Of a stretch of 5,339 nucleotides of DNA, positions 1 through 5,222 are shown piece by piece. Numbering within the stretch: position 1 is the stretch's first letter; every line of letters starts with the position of its first letter. The stretch covers positions 1 through 5,339 of the forward strand of contig PLMM01000169.1 of assembly GCA_003142495.1 (NCBI GenBank), given 5' to 3'. The notes under the pieces were generated by a model. That model saw nothing but the letters and a program-made list of their open reading frames with translations, did no database searches and was not told the DNA's origin. A program made the position numbers and the translations under genes. The stretch comes from Gemmatimonadota bacterium. Its GTDB lineage: Bacteria > Gemmatimonadota > Gemmatimonadetes > Gemmatimonadales > Gemmatimonadaceae.

Positions 1-235
1 GCAGCTGATAGCCCGTGATCACCAGAAAGAAGGCGGTCACGTAGTGGCTGAAACAGTACTCGCAGGTGAAGAGGTAGAAAAACTTCCGGGAATACAGTCG
101 TCGACTCGCCTTGCTCCGCGAAGCGCACCAGTCGCGCGGCTCGCGAAACACCTCTTCATGCGTGACGGTCCACGCGATGCAGGCGATCGGGATTGGCAGC
201 AAAAACAACATCAATAGCTGTCGCTCGAGTGTCAT
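1..235 (-). CDS. Partial small membrane protein with CxxCxxH motif, unknown function (C-terminus outside window)
   Basis: An open minus-strand frame runs from an ATG at 235 to the left edge without a stop, giving at least 78 residues. Residues 7-24 are hydrophobic (LLMLFLLPIPIACIAWTV) and form a likely first membrane segment. Residues 26-51 are charged, with Cys37. Residues 52-78 form a second hydrophobic stretch that opens with FFYLFTCEYCFSHYVT and so contains Cys58-x2-Cys61-x2-His64. The codons are typical of the neighbours and the protein reads as natural membrane-protein sequence, so I believe the gene is real. No clear Shine-Dalgarno sequence precedes the ATG and no in-frame alternative start lies close upstream. 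I do not recognise a characterised family. The motif beside a membrane segment could bind a metal or a thiol partner, which is inference. Its neighbour is a plus-strand regulatory stretch, so it is probably transcribed on its own. Confidence 0.7.
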   Translation of the reverse strand, partial: MTLERQLLMLFLLPIPIACIAWTVTHEEVFREPRDWCASRSKASRRLYSRKFFYLFTCEYCFSHYVTAFFLVITGYQL

Positions 236-331
236 GGATTCCGCGATCGTTTTGCGCTGATTTAGGACTGGGAGCGATCGCAGAGTGCGCACGTCGCTAC
301 GCAGCACAGGTGAGCACGTACCGTGCCGTCT

Positions 332-345
332 GTATCGTACGATAC
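332..345. promoter_or_regulatory. Perfect 14-bp palindrome, candidate operator
   Basis: GTATCGTACGATAC is identical to its own reverse complement over all 14 bases, with no spacer. It lies in the gene-poor stretch between the minus-strand membrane protein (start 235) and the small plus-strand ORF (start 364 or 382). Continuous palindromes of this kind are typical targets of dimeric TetR-type regulators, but no TetR gene is in the window. A weak -10-like TACGAT sits inside the palindrome on either strand, without a good -35 box. About 0.3 such palindromes are expected by chance in a window this size, so the position matters more than its mere presence. Confidence 0.35.
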
Positions 346-363
346 GCTAGTCCGCGAACGCTG

Positions 364-543
364 ATGCGATCGCTGCCGCCGATGGATCCCGTGAGCGCCG
401 AGCTGTACGACTTGAGCGACAGTGCGCGCCTTCGATCGGCCACCGCCGCGACATTCCACGTGGAGCGCGACACGGTGATGCACGCGCTCTGCTACGACTG
501 GGTGCGCCCGAGGCAGCCCGCATCTGCCGAATTACCTCGCTAG
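364..543 (+). CDS. Doubtful small hypothetical protein (59 aa, or 53 aa from ATG 382)
   Basis: This is a short plus-strand frame ending in TAG at 541-543. From ATG 382 it begins MDPVSAELYDLSDSARLRSA and ends in a Trp/Arg/Pro-containing tail. Most codons end in G or C, as in the real genes here, and the composition looks protein-like, with moderate Asp/Glu and no arginine flood. Against it, neither ATG 364 nor ATG 382 has a Shine-Dalgarno sequence, no convincing promoter is visible, and no family is recognised. A 14-bp palindrome lies about 20-35 bases upstream. Its last 12 bases overlap the end of the convergent ArsR-type gene, whose stop is at 532-534. The frame is open back to 193, but the upstream part looks non-coding and overlaps the start of the membrane-protein gene. 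It may be a chance ORF. Confidence 0.25.
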   Translation: MRSLPPMDPVSAELYDLSDSARLRSATAATFHVERDTVMHALCYDWVRPRQPASAELPR

Positions 544-1239
544 CGCTGGGCCGCTCTCGCGAAAGCGGAAGCGCTGCCTGAGCGCGCGCTCCCCGATCGC
601 GGAGAACAGCACCACGCGCGTCCCTTTCACTCGCGCGGCCCAGCGCAGAGCGAAGAAGCGCTCGAGCAATTCGGCGCCGAGCGCGCCGGCCAAGTGCGGG
701 CGTCGCACGCTCCAGTCGAGGCACGCGAGGCACAGCGGGCGCCGGCGATTCTCGAGCGCCGCGAGATCGACGCCGAACTCCTCGGCGAAGCGCTCGCCCT
801 TGTCAGTGAGCGTGAGCTCGCGCCCATCGCCGCGTACGCATCCTTGCTGCCGCAGGCTGTCGTGCACGAGCACGCCGAGGTCGCCGGCGAGGTGATCGTA
901 GCACACGCGTGCCTTGCGCATTGCGATGTCCGTTGGTCCGGTGTCGACGTGCACCACGCCGAGTCTGTGCGCGAGCCCGACGAGAGTCTCGATCACCGTA
1001 CCAACATCGTGGTTCGCAAGACGAAAGTACCGGTGCCGCCCAACCTGCTCGACCACGACGAGCTTCGCGTCGACGAGCTTCGACAGATGTGAGCTCGTCG
1101 TCTGCTTGGAGACGCCCGCCGCGCGCGAGAGCTCCGTTGCGGTGAGCGCGCGCCCCGTCATCATCGCCATGAGGATCGTGGCGCGCGCGTGATCGCCGAT
1201 CAGCTTCGCAATCGAGGCGATGTCCGGAGTGTCGTGCAT
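532..1239 (-). CDS. ArsR-type winged-helix transcriptional regulator (235 aa)
   Basis: This is a DNA-binding regulator. Residues 7-30 (start of the motif: IASIAKLIGDHARATIL) form the first helices of an ArsR-like winged helix. Residues 33-55 are the helix-turn-helix (TATELSRAAGVSKQTTSSHL). Residues 60-74 form the wing, ending GRHRYFRL. The C-terminal half (about 105-235) is longer than in minimal ArsR metal sensors of about 100 residues. It contains ARVCYDHLAGDLG (110-122) and RRPLCLACLDWSVRRPHLAG (166-185), segments I recall from a group of proteobacterial ArsR-annotated regulators. The metal-binding ELCVCDL-type site of classic ArsR is absent, so the ligand is unknown. I chose ATG 1239 because the family homology starts there and a promoter places +1 on that A. 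The open frame reaches 1305, but those extra residues look non-coding. It is divergent from the NIPSNAP/hydrolase pair, its probable targets, and self-control through the 1246-1261 repeat is likely. Confidence 0.9.
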   Translation of the reverse strand: MHDTPDIASIAKLIGDHARATILMAMMTGRALTATELSRAAGVSKQTTSSHLSKLVDAKLVVVEQVGRHRYFRLANHDVGTVIETLVGLAHRLGVVHVDTGPTDIAMRKARVCYDHLAGDLGVLVHDSLRQQGCVRGDGRELTLTDKGERFAEEFGVDLAALENRRRPLCLACLDWSVRRPHLAGALGAELLERFFALRWAARVKGTRVVLFSAIGERALRQRFRFRESGPALAR

Positions 1240-1245
1240 AGTTCC

Positions 1246-1261
1246 ATGGTAGTCGAACCAT
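1246..1261. promoter_or_regulatory. Inverted repeat ATGGT-N6-ACCAT overlapping the -10 box, candidate operator
   Basis: ATGGT (1246-1250) and ACCAT (1257-1261) form two 5-base arms around a 6-base spacer. The repeat covers the whole -10 box and part of the promoter spacer of the ArsR-type gene, just where a dimeric winged-helix repressor would block RNA polymerase. It also lies about 65 bases upstream of the divergent NIPSNAP start, so one site could serve both directions. A weak plus-strand -10-like TACTGT is at 1280-1285. The arms are short, so the assignment is tentative. Confidence 0.35.
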
Positions 1262-1274
1262 TCACGACGGGCAA
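1246..1274 (-). promoter_or_regulatory. Sigma-70-like promoter of the ArsR-type gene, predicted leaderless
   Basis: On the minus strand the -35 box TTGCCC (1274-1269) and the -10 box TACCAT (1251-1246) are separated by exactly 17 bases. Each matches the consensus at 4 of 6 positions. Counting seven bases past the -10 box puts +1 at 1239, the A of the regulator's ATG. No Shine-Dalgarno sequence precedes that ATG (upstream bases GGAACT), which agrees with leaderless translation. This is sequence evidence only, with no mapped transcript. Confidence 0.5.
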
Positions 1275-1314
1275 GACGGTACTGTGGGAGCCACCCCATC
1301 GCCAACGCCCATCC

Positions 1315-1318
1315 GGAG
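1315..1318 (+). promoter_or_regulatory. Ribosome binding site GGAG deciding the NIPSNAP start
   Basis: GGAG lies 7 bases before the GTG at 1326. This spacing is optimal and supports the GTG at 1326 over the upstream in-frame GTG at 1284, which has no such site. Confidence 0.7.
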
Positions 1319-1325
1319 CTCGCCC

Positions 1326-1655
1326 GTGTCCATCACCGTCTTCATCCGCTATCAGCTCGACCCCTTTCAGCGCGACGCCTTCGAGCAGTACGCCAATGCG
1401 TGGGCGAAGGTCATCCCGCGTTGCGGCGGTGATCTCATCGGCTACTTTCTCCCGCAAGAAGGGACAAACGACATCGCGTTCGCGCTCATCTCCTTCGAAT
1501 CACTGGCCGCCTACGAGAGCTATCGCAAGCGACTCCGCGCCGATCCCGACGCGAAGGCGAACTTCGACTTCGCACAGGCGAAGCGCTGCATCCTGCGCGA
1601 GGAGCGTACCTTTCTCGAGGGCGTGCCGAGCACGATGCATCAACACACGGGTTAA
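1326..1655 (+). CDS. NIPSNAP family protein (109 aa)
   Basis: This is a small protein of the NIPSNAP family, which has a ferredoxin-like alpha/beta barrel fold and usually forms dimers. From GTG 1326 it begins [20 protein letters not shown], a first beta strand and helix. It continues through [20 protein letters not shown] (about residues 36-55), then a strand and helix ([20 protein letters not shown]), then a C-terminal stretch with ILREERTFL. Length and order match the family's usual single domain of about 100 residues. The biochemical role of bacterial members is unsettled, and resemblance to small monooxygenase-like folds does not prove enzyme activity. It starts a two-gene unit: its TAA stop (1653-1655) directly precedes the ATG of the hydrolase. 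The gene upstream is a divergent regulator, a neighbourhood I recall from other bacteria. No insertions or truncations are visible. Confidence 0.9.
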   Translation: MSITVFIRYQLDPFQRDAFEQYANAWAKVIPRCGGDLIGYFLPQEGTNDIAFALISFESLAAYESYRKRLRADPDAKANFDFAQAKRCILREERTFLEGVPSTMHQHTG

Positions 1656-2195
1656 ATGACGAAAGTACTGCTGCTCCCGGGGCTCTACGACTCGGGCCCC
1701 GAGCACTGGCAGTCGTATTGGGAGCGCGAAGTTCCGGGCGCCATCCGCATCGTCCAGCGCGACTGGGACGCTCCCGCGCGCGAGGAGTGGGTCGAGACAC
1801 TCGAGGATGCGGTTGCCGAGCACGGGTCGGACGTCGTGCTGGTGGGGCACAGCACAGCCTGCGCGCTGGTGGCCTTCTGGGCCGCGACGTCCGCGCGCAC
1901 GGTGCGCGGCGCGCTGCTCGTGGGGCCGAGCGACACCGCGGCTCCCAGCTATCCCGCTGGGCCAATCGGATGGGCACCGATGCCGATGGTGCGCCTCTAC
2001 TTTCCGAGCATCGTCGTCGCGAGCACGAATGACGAGTACGTCACCCTCGAGCGCGCGGGCGAGTTTGCGAAGGCGTGGGGGAGTCGCCTCGTCGACATCG
2101 GCGACGCCGGGCACATCAACGGCGCGAGCGGGCTCGGAAATTGGCCTCGCGGAAAGCGACTGCTCACCGAGCTCACGGGCACGCCCACTCCGTAG
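1656..2195 (+). CDS. RBBP9/YdeN-type alpha/beta serine hydrolase (179 aa)
   Basis: This is a small cytosolic hydrolase of the RBBP9/YdeN group (Pfam Ser_hydrolase). It begins MTKVLLLPGLYDSGPEHWQS, the typical first strand and GxxxSGxxHWQ loop, followed by a QRDWDAPAREEWV segment (34-46). The nucleophile elbow is G64-H65-S66-T67-A68, so Ser66 is the probable nucleophile. Asp126 in STNDEYV and His153 in AGHINGASG complete the expected triad. The length is normal for the family (about 180-200). Family members hydrolyse small esters or peptides in vitro, but physiological substrates are mostly unknown. The start ATG follows the NIPSNAP stop codon with no gap and has only a weak ribosome site, so translation is probably coupled to the gene before it. 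The elbow has Thr-Ala where many relatives have Leu-Gly. There is no signal peptide. Confidence 0.92.
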   Translation: MTKVLLLPGLYDSGPEHWQSYWEREVPGAIRIVQRDWDAPAREEWVETLEDAVAEHGSDVVLVGHSTACALVAFWAATSARTVRGALLVGPSDTAAPSYPAGPIGWAPMPMVRLYFPSIVVASTNDEYVTLERAGEFAKAWGSRLVDIGDAGHINGASGLGNWPRGKRLLTELTGTPTP

Positions 2196-2209
2196 GCGCT
2201 CGAGAAAGC

Positions 2210-2238
2210 GCGAAGCGTTGGTGATGAACTCGCTTCGC
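2210..2238 (+). repeat. Hairpin after the hydrolase gene (8-bp stem, 13-base loop)
   Basis: GCGAAGCG (2210-2217) and CGCTTCGC (2231-2238) are exact reverse complements around a 13-base loop. The hairpin begins 15 bases after the hydrolase stop. A smaller alternative, GCGCT (2196-2200) with AGCGC (2207-2211), shares bases 2210-2211 with it, so the two cannot form fully together. No T-run follows. It may act as a weak terminator or protect the 3' end of the mRNA. Confidence 0.35.
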
Positions 2239-2272
2239 CATCAAGAACGACACGAAGACTTCTTTGTATCTC

Positions 2273-2302
2273 GAAGCGCGAGGGCCGCATGCCTCGCGCT
2301 TC
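2273..2302 (+). repeat. 11-bp perfect hairpin in the 2196-2420 gene-free region, possible terminator
   Basis: GAAGCGCGAGG (2273-2283) and CCTCGCGCTTC (2292-2302) pair perfectly around an 8-base loop. The downstream bases (TCCAGTTTGCC) contain no real T-run, so it is not a textbook intrinsic terminator, though GC-rich bacteria often use such hairpins. It lies 77 bases after the hydrolase stop and about 118 bases before the lipoprotein start. It could therefore separate the two transcripts or fold in the lipoprotein mRNA leader. Apart from the two hairpins, I see no gene and no convincing promoter in 2196-2420. Confidence 0.4.
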
Positions 2303-2411
2303 TCCAGTTTGCCGCACTTTCCTGGGCAACGTGGCTCGCTCGTTGCTTGATCGAAGGGAGTCACGCAGGTGCTCGCCCCACGACTGCGCGTGTCATCACA
2401 CTCAGGCTCGT

Positions 2412-2417
2412 GGAGGG
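2412..2417 (+). promoter_or_regulatory. Ribosome binding site GGAGGG of the lipoprotein gene
   Basis: GGAGGG ends 3 bases before the ATG at 2421. It is a strong but closely spaced Shine-Dalgarno sequence. It selects ATG 2421, directly before the signal peptide, over the open upstream part of the frame, which reaches back to 2289. Confidence 0.65.
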
Positions 2418-2420
2418 CCC

Positions 2421-2762
2421 ATGCAAATCCGAAACTCGATCTACTTCCTCACCGCGGTCACAATGGTCTCCACAGTGGCCGCGTGCGGCGGCAATCACGC
2501 GCGACACGAGAACGGCTACACCACCACCGCCGTCGTCGAATGGGATTCGGGCCCGCTCGACGCGAACTACCGGCGCGAGCACGATGCGTTGGAATCGCGT
2601 CACCGCGACGAGATGTCGCATGCGCGTGCCGACGAAGCGGCGAATGCGCGCGACGCGCGGCAGGCGTCGGAGACGCGCGATCTCGAGGATCGCTATCGGC
2701 GCGGCAAGGAAGGTCACATGAAGGACTTGCCGCCGTCGAATCACAATGGGGATCACCAGTAG
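2421..2762 (+). CDS. Small predicted lipoprotein with charged helical mature part (113 aa)
   Basis: The start ATG follows a GGAGGG site. The N-terminus MQIRNSIYFLTAVTMVSTVA leads into a lipobox, V19-A20-A21-C22, followed by two glycines. This is a signal peptidase II signal, with Cys22 as the lipid-modified residue. The mature protein of about 92 residues has a short linker (23-45). A strongly charged Arg/Asp/Glu/Ala/His-rich stretch follows (about 46-103), with LESRHRDEMSHARADEAANA typical of a solvent-exposed amphipathic or coiled-coil helix. The tail is short and polar. There are no Cys residues apart from 22. No family is recognised and a structural or cell-envelope role is only inferred. 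In a Gram-negative cell it would be anchored to the inner or outer membrane. It stands alone, with hairpins upstream and a strong convergent hairpin 34 bases after its stop. Confidence 0.75.
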   Translation: MQIRNSIYFLTAVTMVSTVAACGGNHARHENGYTTTAVVEWDSGPLDANYRREHDALESRHRDEMSHARADEAANARDARQASETRDLEDRYRRGKEGHMKDLPPSNHNGDHQ

Positions 2763-2795
2763 GCGCTCGGAGTCGTCACGAGGGGCTGGGAACGA

Positions 2796-2831
2796 GACGA
2801 CCTCGCATCGATGCTTCGATGCGAGGTCGTC
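2796..2831. terminator. Probable bidirectional terminator, 16-bp perfect hairpin
   Basis: Bases 2796-2811 (GACGACCTCGCATCGA) and 2816-2831 (TCGATGCGAGGTCGTC) are exact reverse complements with a 4-base loop, TGCT. The hairpin sits between two convergent genes, 34 bases after the lipoprotein stop and 22 bases after the MFS stop on the other strand. Neither side has a T-run, so it is not a canonical Rho-independent terminator. The long GC-rich stem at a convergent junction still fits a terminator or mRNA 3'-end stabiliser working in both directions. It is the strongest hairpin I found in the window. Confidence 0.7.
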
Positions 2832-2853
2832 GTCCATCAGGGAATCACACCGC

Positions 2854-4083
2854 TCAAGTCGCCGGAACTGCCCGTCCCCACAGCACCGGCTCGATGCGCG
2901 GGATCACGATCGTCCACGCGAGCACGCCGAGCAGCGACACGCCGATCGCGAGCCCGAATGCGCTGTAGAAGCTTCCCGTGCGATCGACCAGATAGCCCGT
3001 AATCGCCGGGCCGAAGATGCCCGCCGTATTTCCCACCGCGCCCTGAAAGCCGATCCACCGCCCAGCCGCTTTCGGTCCTGCGAGCAGTTGGCCCACCGCG
3101 TACAACGTGGTCGACGCGAGTCCGAAGGTGAAGCCGACGCCGAGCAGGCTCGCCTCGAGGAGGCGCGGGCCGCCGAGCAGCACGCCGAGCAGGCACACCG
3201 ACGAAGCGATCTGACTCGTCACGAGCGTGGCGCGATAGACGCGGTGCGGAGTCTCGCCACTCTTGATCCAGCGATCGATTACGGTGCCTGTGACGTATGC
3301 GCCGAGCGCGTGCATCGCGTACGTGAGGCCACCGATCGTCGCCATGCGAGTGACCGAGTAGCCGCGAACCTCGACGAGATAGTACGGGAGCCAGCTGAGC
3401 ACGAAGTAGAAGATGTAGTTCGCGCAGAAGTGGCCGAGACCGGCGCCGAGTGCGGCGCGTTGACGAAGGATTTCGAGAAACGATGGCGAGTCGCTCGCGC
3501 TCACGGCGTTGCGAGCCGGAAGCGTGCGCGCGGGGCCCGTGAGCCACGGGATCAGCCACAGGAGCGAGAGCGCGCCGAGCGAGATGAAGAGCACGCGCCA
3601 GCCGTAGCGCGCGAGGACGATACCGCCCACGAACGTTCCGAAGGCGGGGCCGAGCGCGAGCCCGATCGCGATGTCGCCGTTCGATCGCCCGCGCCGATCC
3701 ACCGACACATTCTCCGCGAGAAGCTTCGAGCTGCACGGGAAGGACACGCTCTCGCCGAGCCCGAGGATGAGACGCAGGCAGAGCAGCGCGATGAAGCTGC
3801 TGACGAAACCGGTCGCGATCGTCGCTACGCACCAGAGCGCAAAGCCCGCCGCAATCACGCGCTGCACCGAGAAGCGCTCGGCGAGCCATCCCGCGCCGAG
3901 CTGACTCACGGCGTACGTCCAGTAGAACGACGAGAGCAGAATGCCGATCTGCGTTGCGGAGAGGTGCAGCTCCGTGGCGAGCACCGGCGCGGCGGTCGCG
4001 AGATTGCCGCGATCGACGAAGTTGATGAAGATCGCGGCCGCGAGGAGGAGCGAGAGCTTTCGTGCCGAGGTCGCGCCGTTCAC
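2854..4083 (-). CDS. MFS transporter, anion:cation symporter (ACS) type, 12 TM (409 aa)
   Basis: This is an inner-membrane secondary transporter, probably a proton or cation symporter for an organic anion. Segment 1 contains NFVDRGNL (21-28), typical of the ACS group that includes hexuronate, glucarate and tartrate carriers. The MFS motif A position between segments 2 and 3 reads GWLAERFSVQRV (65-76). Segment 4 has LRLILGLGESVSFP (103-116). After segment 5 comes RYGWRVLFISLGAL (159-172). The central polar loop is about 183-210. Segment 7 has SWLPYYLV (230-237), and a late-segment signature lies around GNTAGIFGPAITGYLVDRTG (351-370). The 409-residue length is normal. The frame is open to 4188, but I chose GTG 4083: its GTGA overlaps the upstream gene's TGA, and family similarity begins there. 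No Shine-Dalgarno sequence is nearby, so coupled translation is likely. The substrate cannot be named. Confidence 0.9.
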   Translation of the reverse strand: MNGATSARKLSLLLAAAIFINFVDRGNLATAAPVLATELHLSATQIGILLSSFYWTYAVSQLGAGWLAERFSVQRVIAAGFALWCVATIATGFVSSFIALLCLRLILGLGESVSFPCSSKLLAENVSVDRRGRSNGDIAIGLALGPAFGTFVGGIVLARYGWRVLFISLGALSLLWLIPWLTGPARTLPARNAVSASDSPSFLEILRQRAALGAGLGHFCANYIFYFVLSWLPYYLVEVRGYSVTRMATIGGLTYAMHALGAYVTGTVIDRWIKSGETPHRVYRATLVTSQIASSVCLLGVLLGGPRLLEASLLGVGFTFGLASTTLYAVGQLLAGPKAAGRWIGFQGAVGNTAGIFGPAITGYLVDRTGSFYSAFGLAIGVSLLGVLAWTIVIPRIEPVLWGRAVPAT

Positions 4084-5165
4084 GAGATGCTCGGCGGAGT
4101 CTCCGGAGGCTTCGGAGAGGCGGCACTCATTGAATGCGAGAACACGCCGCCGTCTTCCACCGCGCCGTTCACGTTGAGAATCGCCCACGTGACAACGGCG
4201 CCGCCTCTCGAGCTCAGGCCGTCGCCGTGGAACATGGAGCTCCAGAGACTGTGCTGCACACGATTGCTGCCGCCCGCGAGCACGACGCGCACGTGTACGA
4301 GGATCGGCGAGCGCGCGACGATCGTCTCGATGCGAAGAAGCCGCGCGAGGATCGTAAGCCCCGACGGGTCGACGTCGCTCTTCATCAGCTGCGTTTGCAG
4401 ATCGTTGAAGCGCGCGTCGATGTGCGTGAGCTCGATGCTCAGCGAATCTGCATCAGCATCAGGAAGGTGCGTGTCGAAGAGGACGAGATCCGTGTCGTCC
4501 ACGTCGCCGCCTTTGCGAGGAGTGGGCAGCTTGGGGTCGTGACCCAGGGGATGCGAGGGCTTCGGCGCGAGCGCCTTGATCGCCGCCGTGCGATTCCCCT
4601 TCACCCTCTCGAGCAGCGTGATCAGCGCGCCGTCCTTCGCGGAGGGTGTTGCGAACACGGCGAACTCCGGAACGATGACCTCTCTCGCCCTGTGCATTCG
4701 CAGTCGCGCGGCCAGCTCGAGCTCGAAGGCGAGCGTGTCGATCGAGATCGGAACGCCCTTGTAGTCGACGTCCTGCCGAAACAGGCTCACGAGCGTGAGC
4801 GCCGTCTGCACGCCGACCGTGACAGCCCCGACGACAGGATTGAGCGTCGAGGTGATGGCGACTATGCCGCGCGTGAACGACCTCGTTGCGAGAGTCGCCC
4901 GGGCGGAGGGAGCGGCCTCGGCGAGCAGCGCATAGTCCTTCGCAAGCTCCTCGAGGATCGCCTTCGTTGCGACGAGATTGCTCATGTCGGCGAGAAACTG
5001 CGTCCCCGCGATCACGACTTCTTTTTCTTTCGTTCGCTGGGAGATTCGCTGAGCGATCTTCTCGGCGACGACGCGCGCGGCGTCGTAGCTGAGTCGCTGC
5101 GCCTCGAACATGACCTTGTCGTCGATGGTCGTCTTGCCGTCGACGGGCTTGATCTCATCGGCCAT
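4080..5165 (-). CDS. Uncharacterised 361-aa protein, first gene of the MFS unit
   Basis: I do not recognise a characterised family. From ATG 5165 the protein has a charged helical N-terminus (about 15-98). A hydrophobic stretch of about 29 residues follows (101-129, rich in Ala/Val/Leu/Thr with Asn-Pro at 109-110), which may be a membrane helix or a buried hairpin. Next comes LFRQDVDYKGVPISIDTLAF (128-147), which leads into a mixed alpha/beta region with EVIVPEFAVFATP (162-174). A polar Pro/Lys/Gly/Asp-rich linker spans about 200-225. The C-terminal domain (226-346) begins TDLVLFDTHLPDADADSLSI and contains VHVRVVLAGGSNRV and GGAVVTWAILNVNGAV, likely beta strands. The Pro/Ser-rich tail is disordered. 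There is no signal peptide. The start has GAGG 7 bases upstream and a promoter at 5223-5251. Its TGA overlaps the transporter's GTG, so both are probably made together. A membrane-associated partner of the carrier is possible but unproven. Confidence 0.8.
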   Translation of the reverse strand: MADEIKPVDGKTTIDDKVMFEAQRLSYDAARVVAEKIAQRISQRTKEKEVVIAGTQFLADMSNLVATKAILEELAKDYALLAEAAPSARATLATRSFTRGIVAITSTLNPVVGAVTVGVQTALTLVSLFRQDVDYKGVPISIDTLAFELELAARLRMHRAREVIVPEFAVFATPSAKDGALITLLERVKGNRTAAIKALAPKPSHPLGHDPKLPTPRKGGDVDDTDLVLFDTHLPDADADSLSIELTHIDARFNDLQTQLMKSDVDPSGLTILARLLRIETIVARSPILVHVRVVLAGGSNRVQHSLWSSMFHGDGLSSRGGAVVTWAILNVNGAVEDGGVFSHSMSAASPKPPETPPSIS

Positions 5166-5172
5166 GGGAGTA

Positions 5173-5176
5173 CCTC
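5173..5176 (-). promoter_or_regulatory. Ribosome binding site GAGG selecting ATG 5165
   Basis: On the minus strand GAGG lies 7 bases before the ATG at 5165. This favours the 361-residue start over the in-frame GTG at 5216, whose 17-residue Arg/Pro/Ser extension looks non-coding. Confidence 0.6.
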
Positions 5177-5200
5177 GCGGCGGAGAGGACTGCTGCGGCA

Positions 5201-5212
5201 CGCGCGCGCGCG
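5201..5212. repeat. (CG)6 dinucleotide run in the predicted mRNA leader
   Basis: Twelve bases of uninterrupted alternating C and G lie just inside the predicted transcript of the 361-residue protein, about 5 bases after the inferred +1 at 5216. Such runs can slip in replication and can adopt Z-DNA under supercoiling. No function is shown, and in GC-rich DNA it may be neutral. Confidence 0.6.
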
Positions 5213-5222
5213 ACACATCGAT

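Noticed and set aside
272..281. GCGATCGC octamer resembling the cyanobacterial HIP1 repeat
   Set aside because: One copy in GC-rich DNA where GATCGC words are common. The genes do not suggest a cyanobacterium.
1056..1082. Two copies of CGACGAGCTTCG with a 15-base period
   Set aside because: They encode the repeated KLV pattern just after the recognition helix of the ArsR-type regulator. Coding constraint explains the repeat.
1500..2114. 204-residue minus-strand frame opposite the NIPSNAP and hydrolase genes
   Set aside because: Antisense shadow. Both plus-strand genes have complete family signatures and well-placed starts.
1807..2721. 304-residue plus-strand frame across the hydrolase, the gap and the lipoprotein gene
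   Set aside because: Ser/Arg/Ala-rich out-of-frame shadow that ignores the stop, ribosome site and signal peptide of the true genes.
2837..4126. 429-residue minus-strand frame overlapping the MFS gene
   Set aside because: Same strand, different frame, dominated by Arg/Ala/His. The MFS frame carries all family motifs.
2746..4542. 598-residue plus-strand open frame opposite the MFS gene
   Set aside because: Extremely rich in Arg, Glu, Ala and His with no domain pattern. It is the expected antisense shadow of GC-biased codons in the MFS gene and the 361-residue gene, both of which read as natural proteins.
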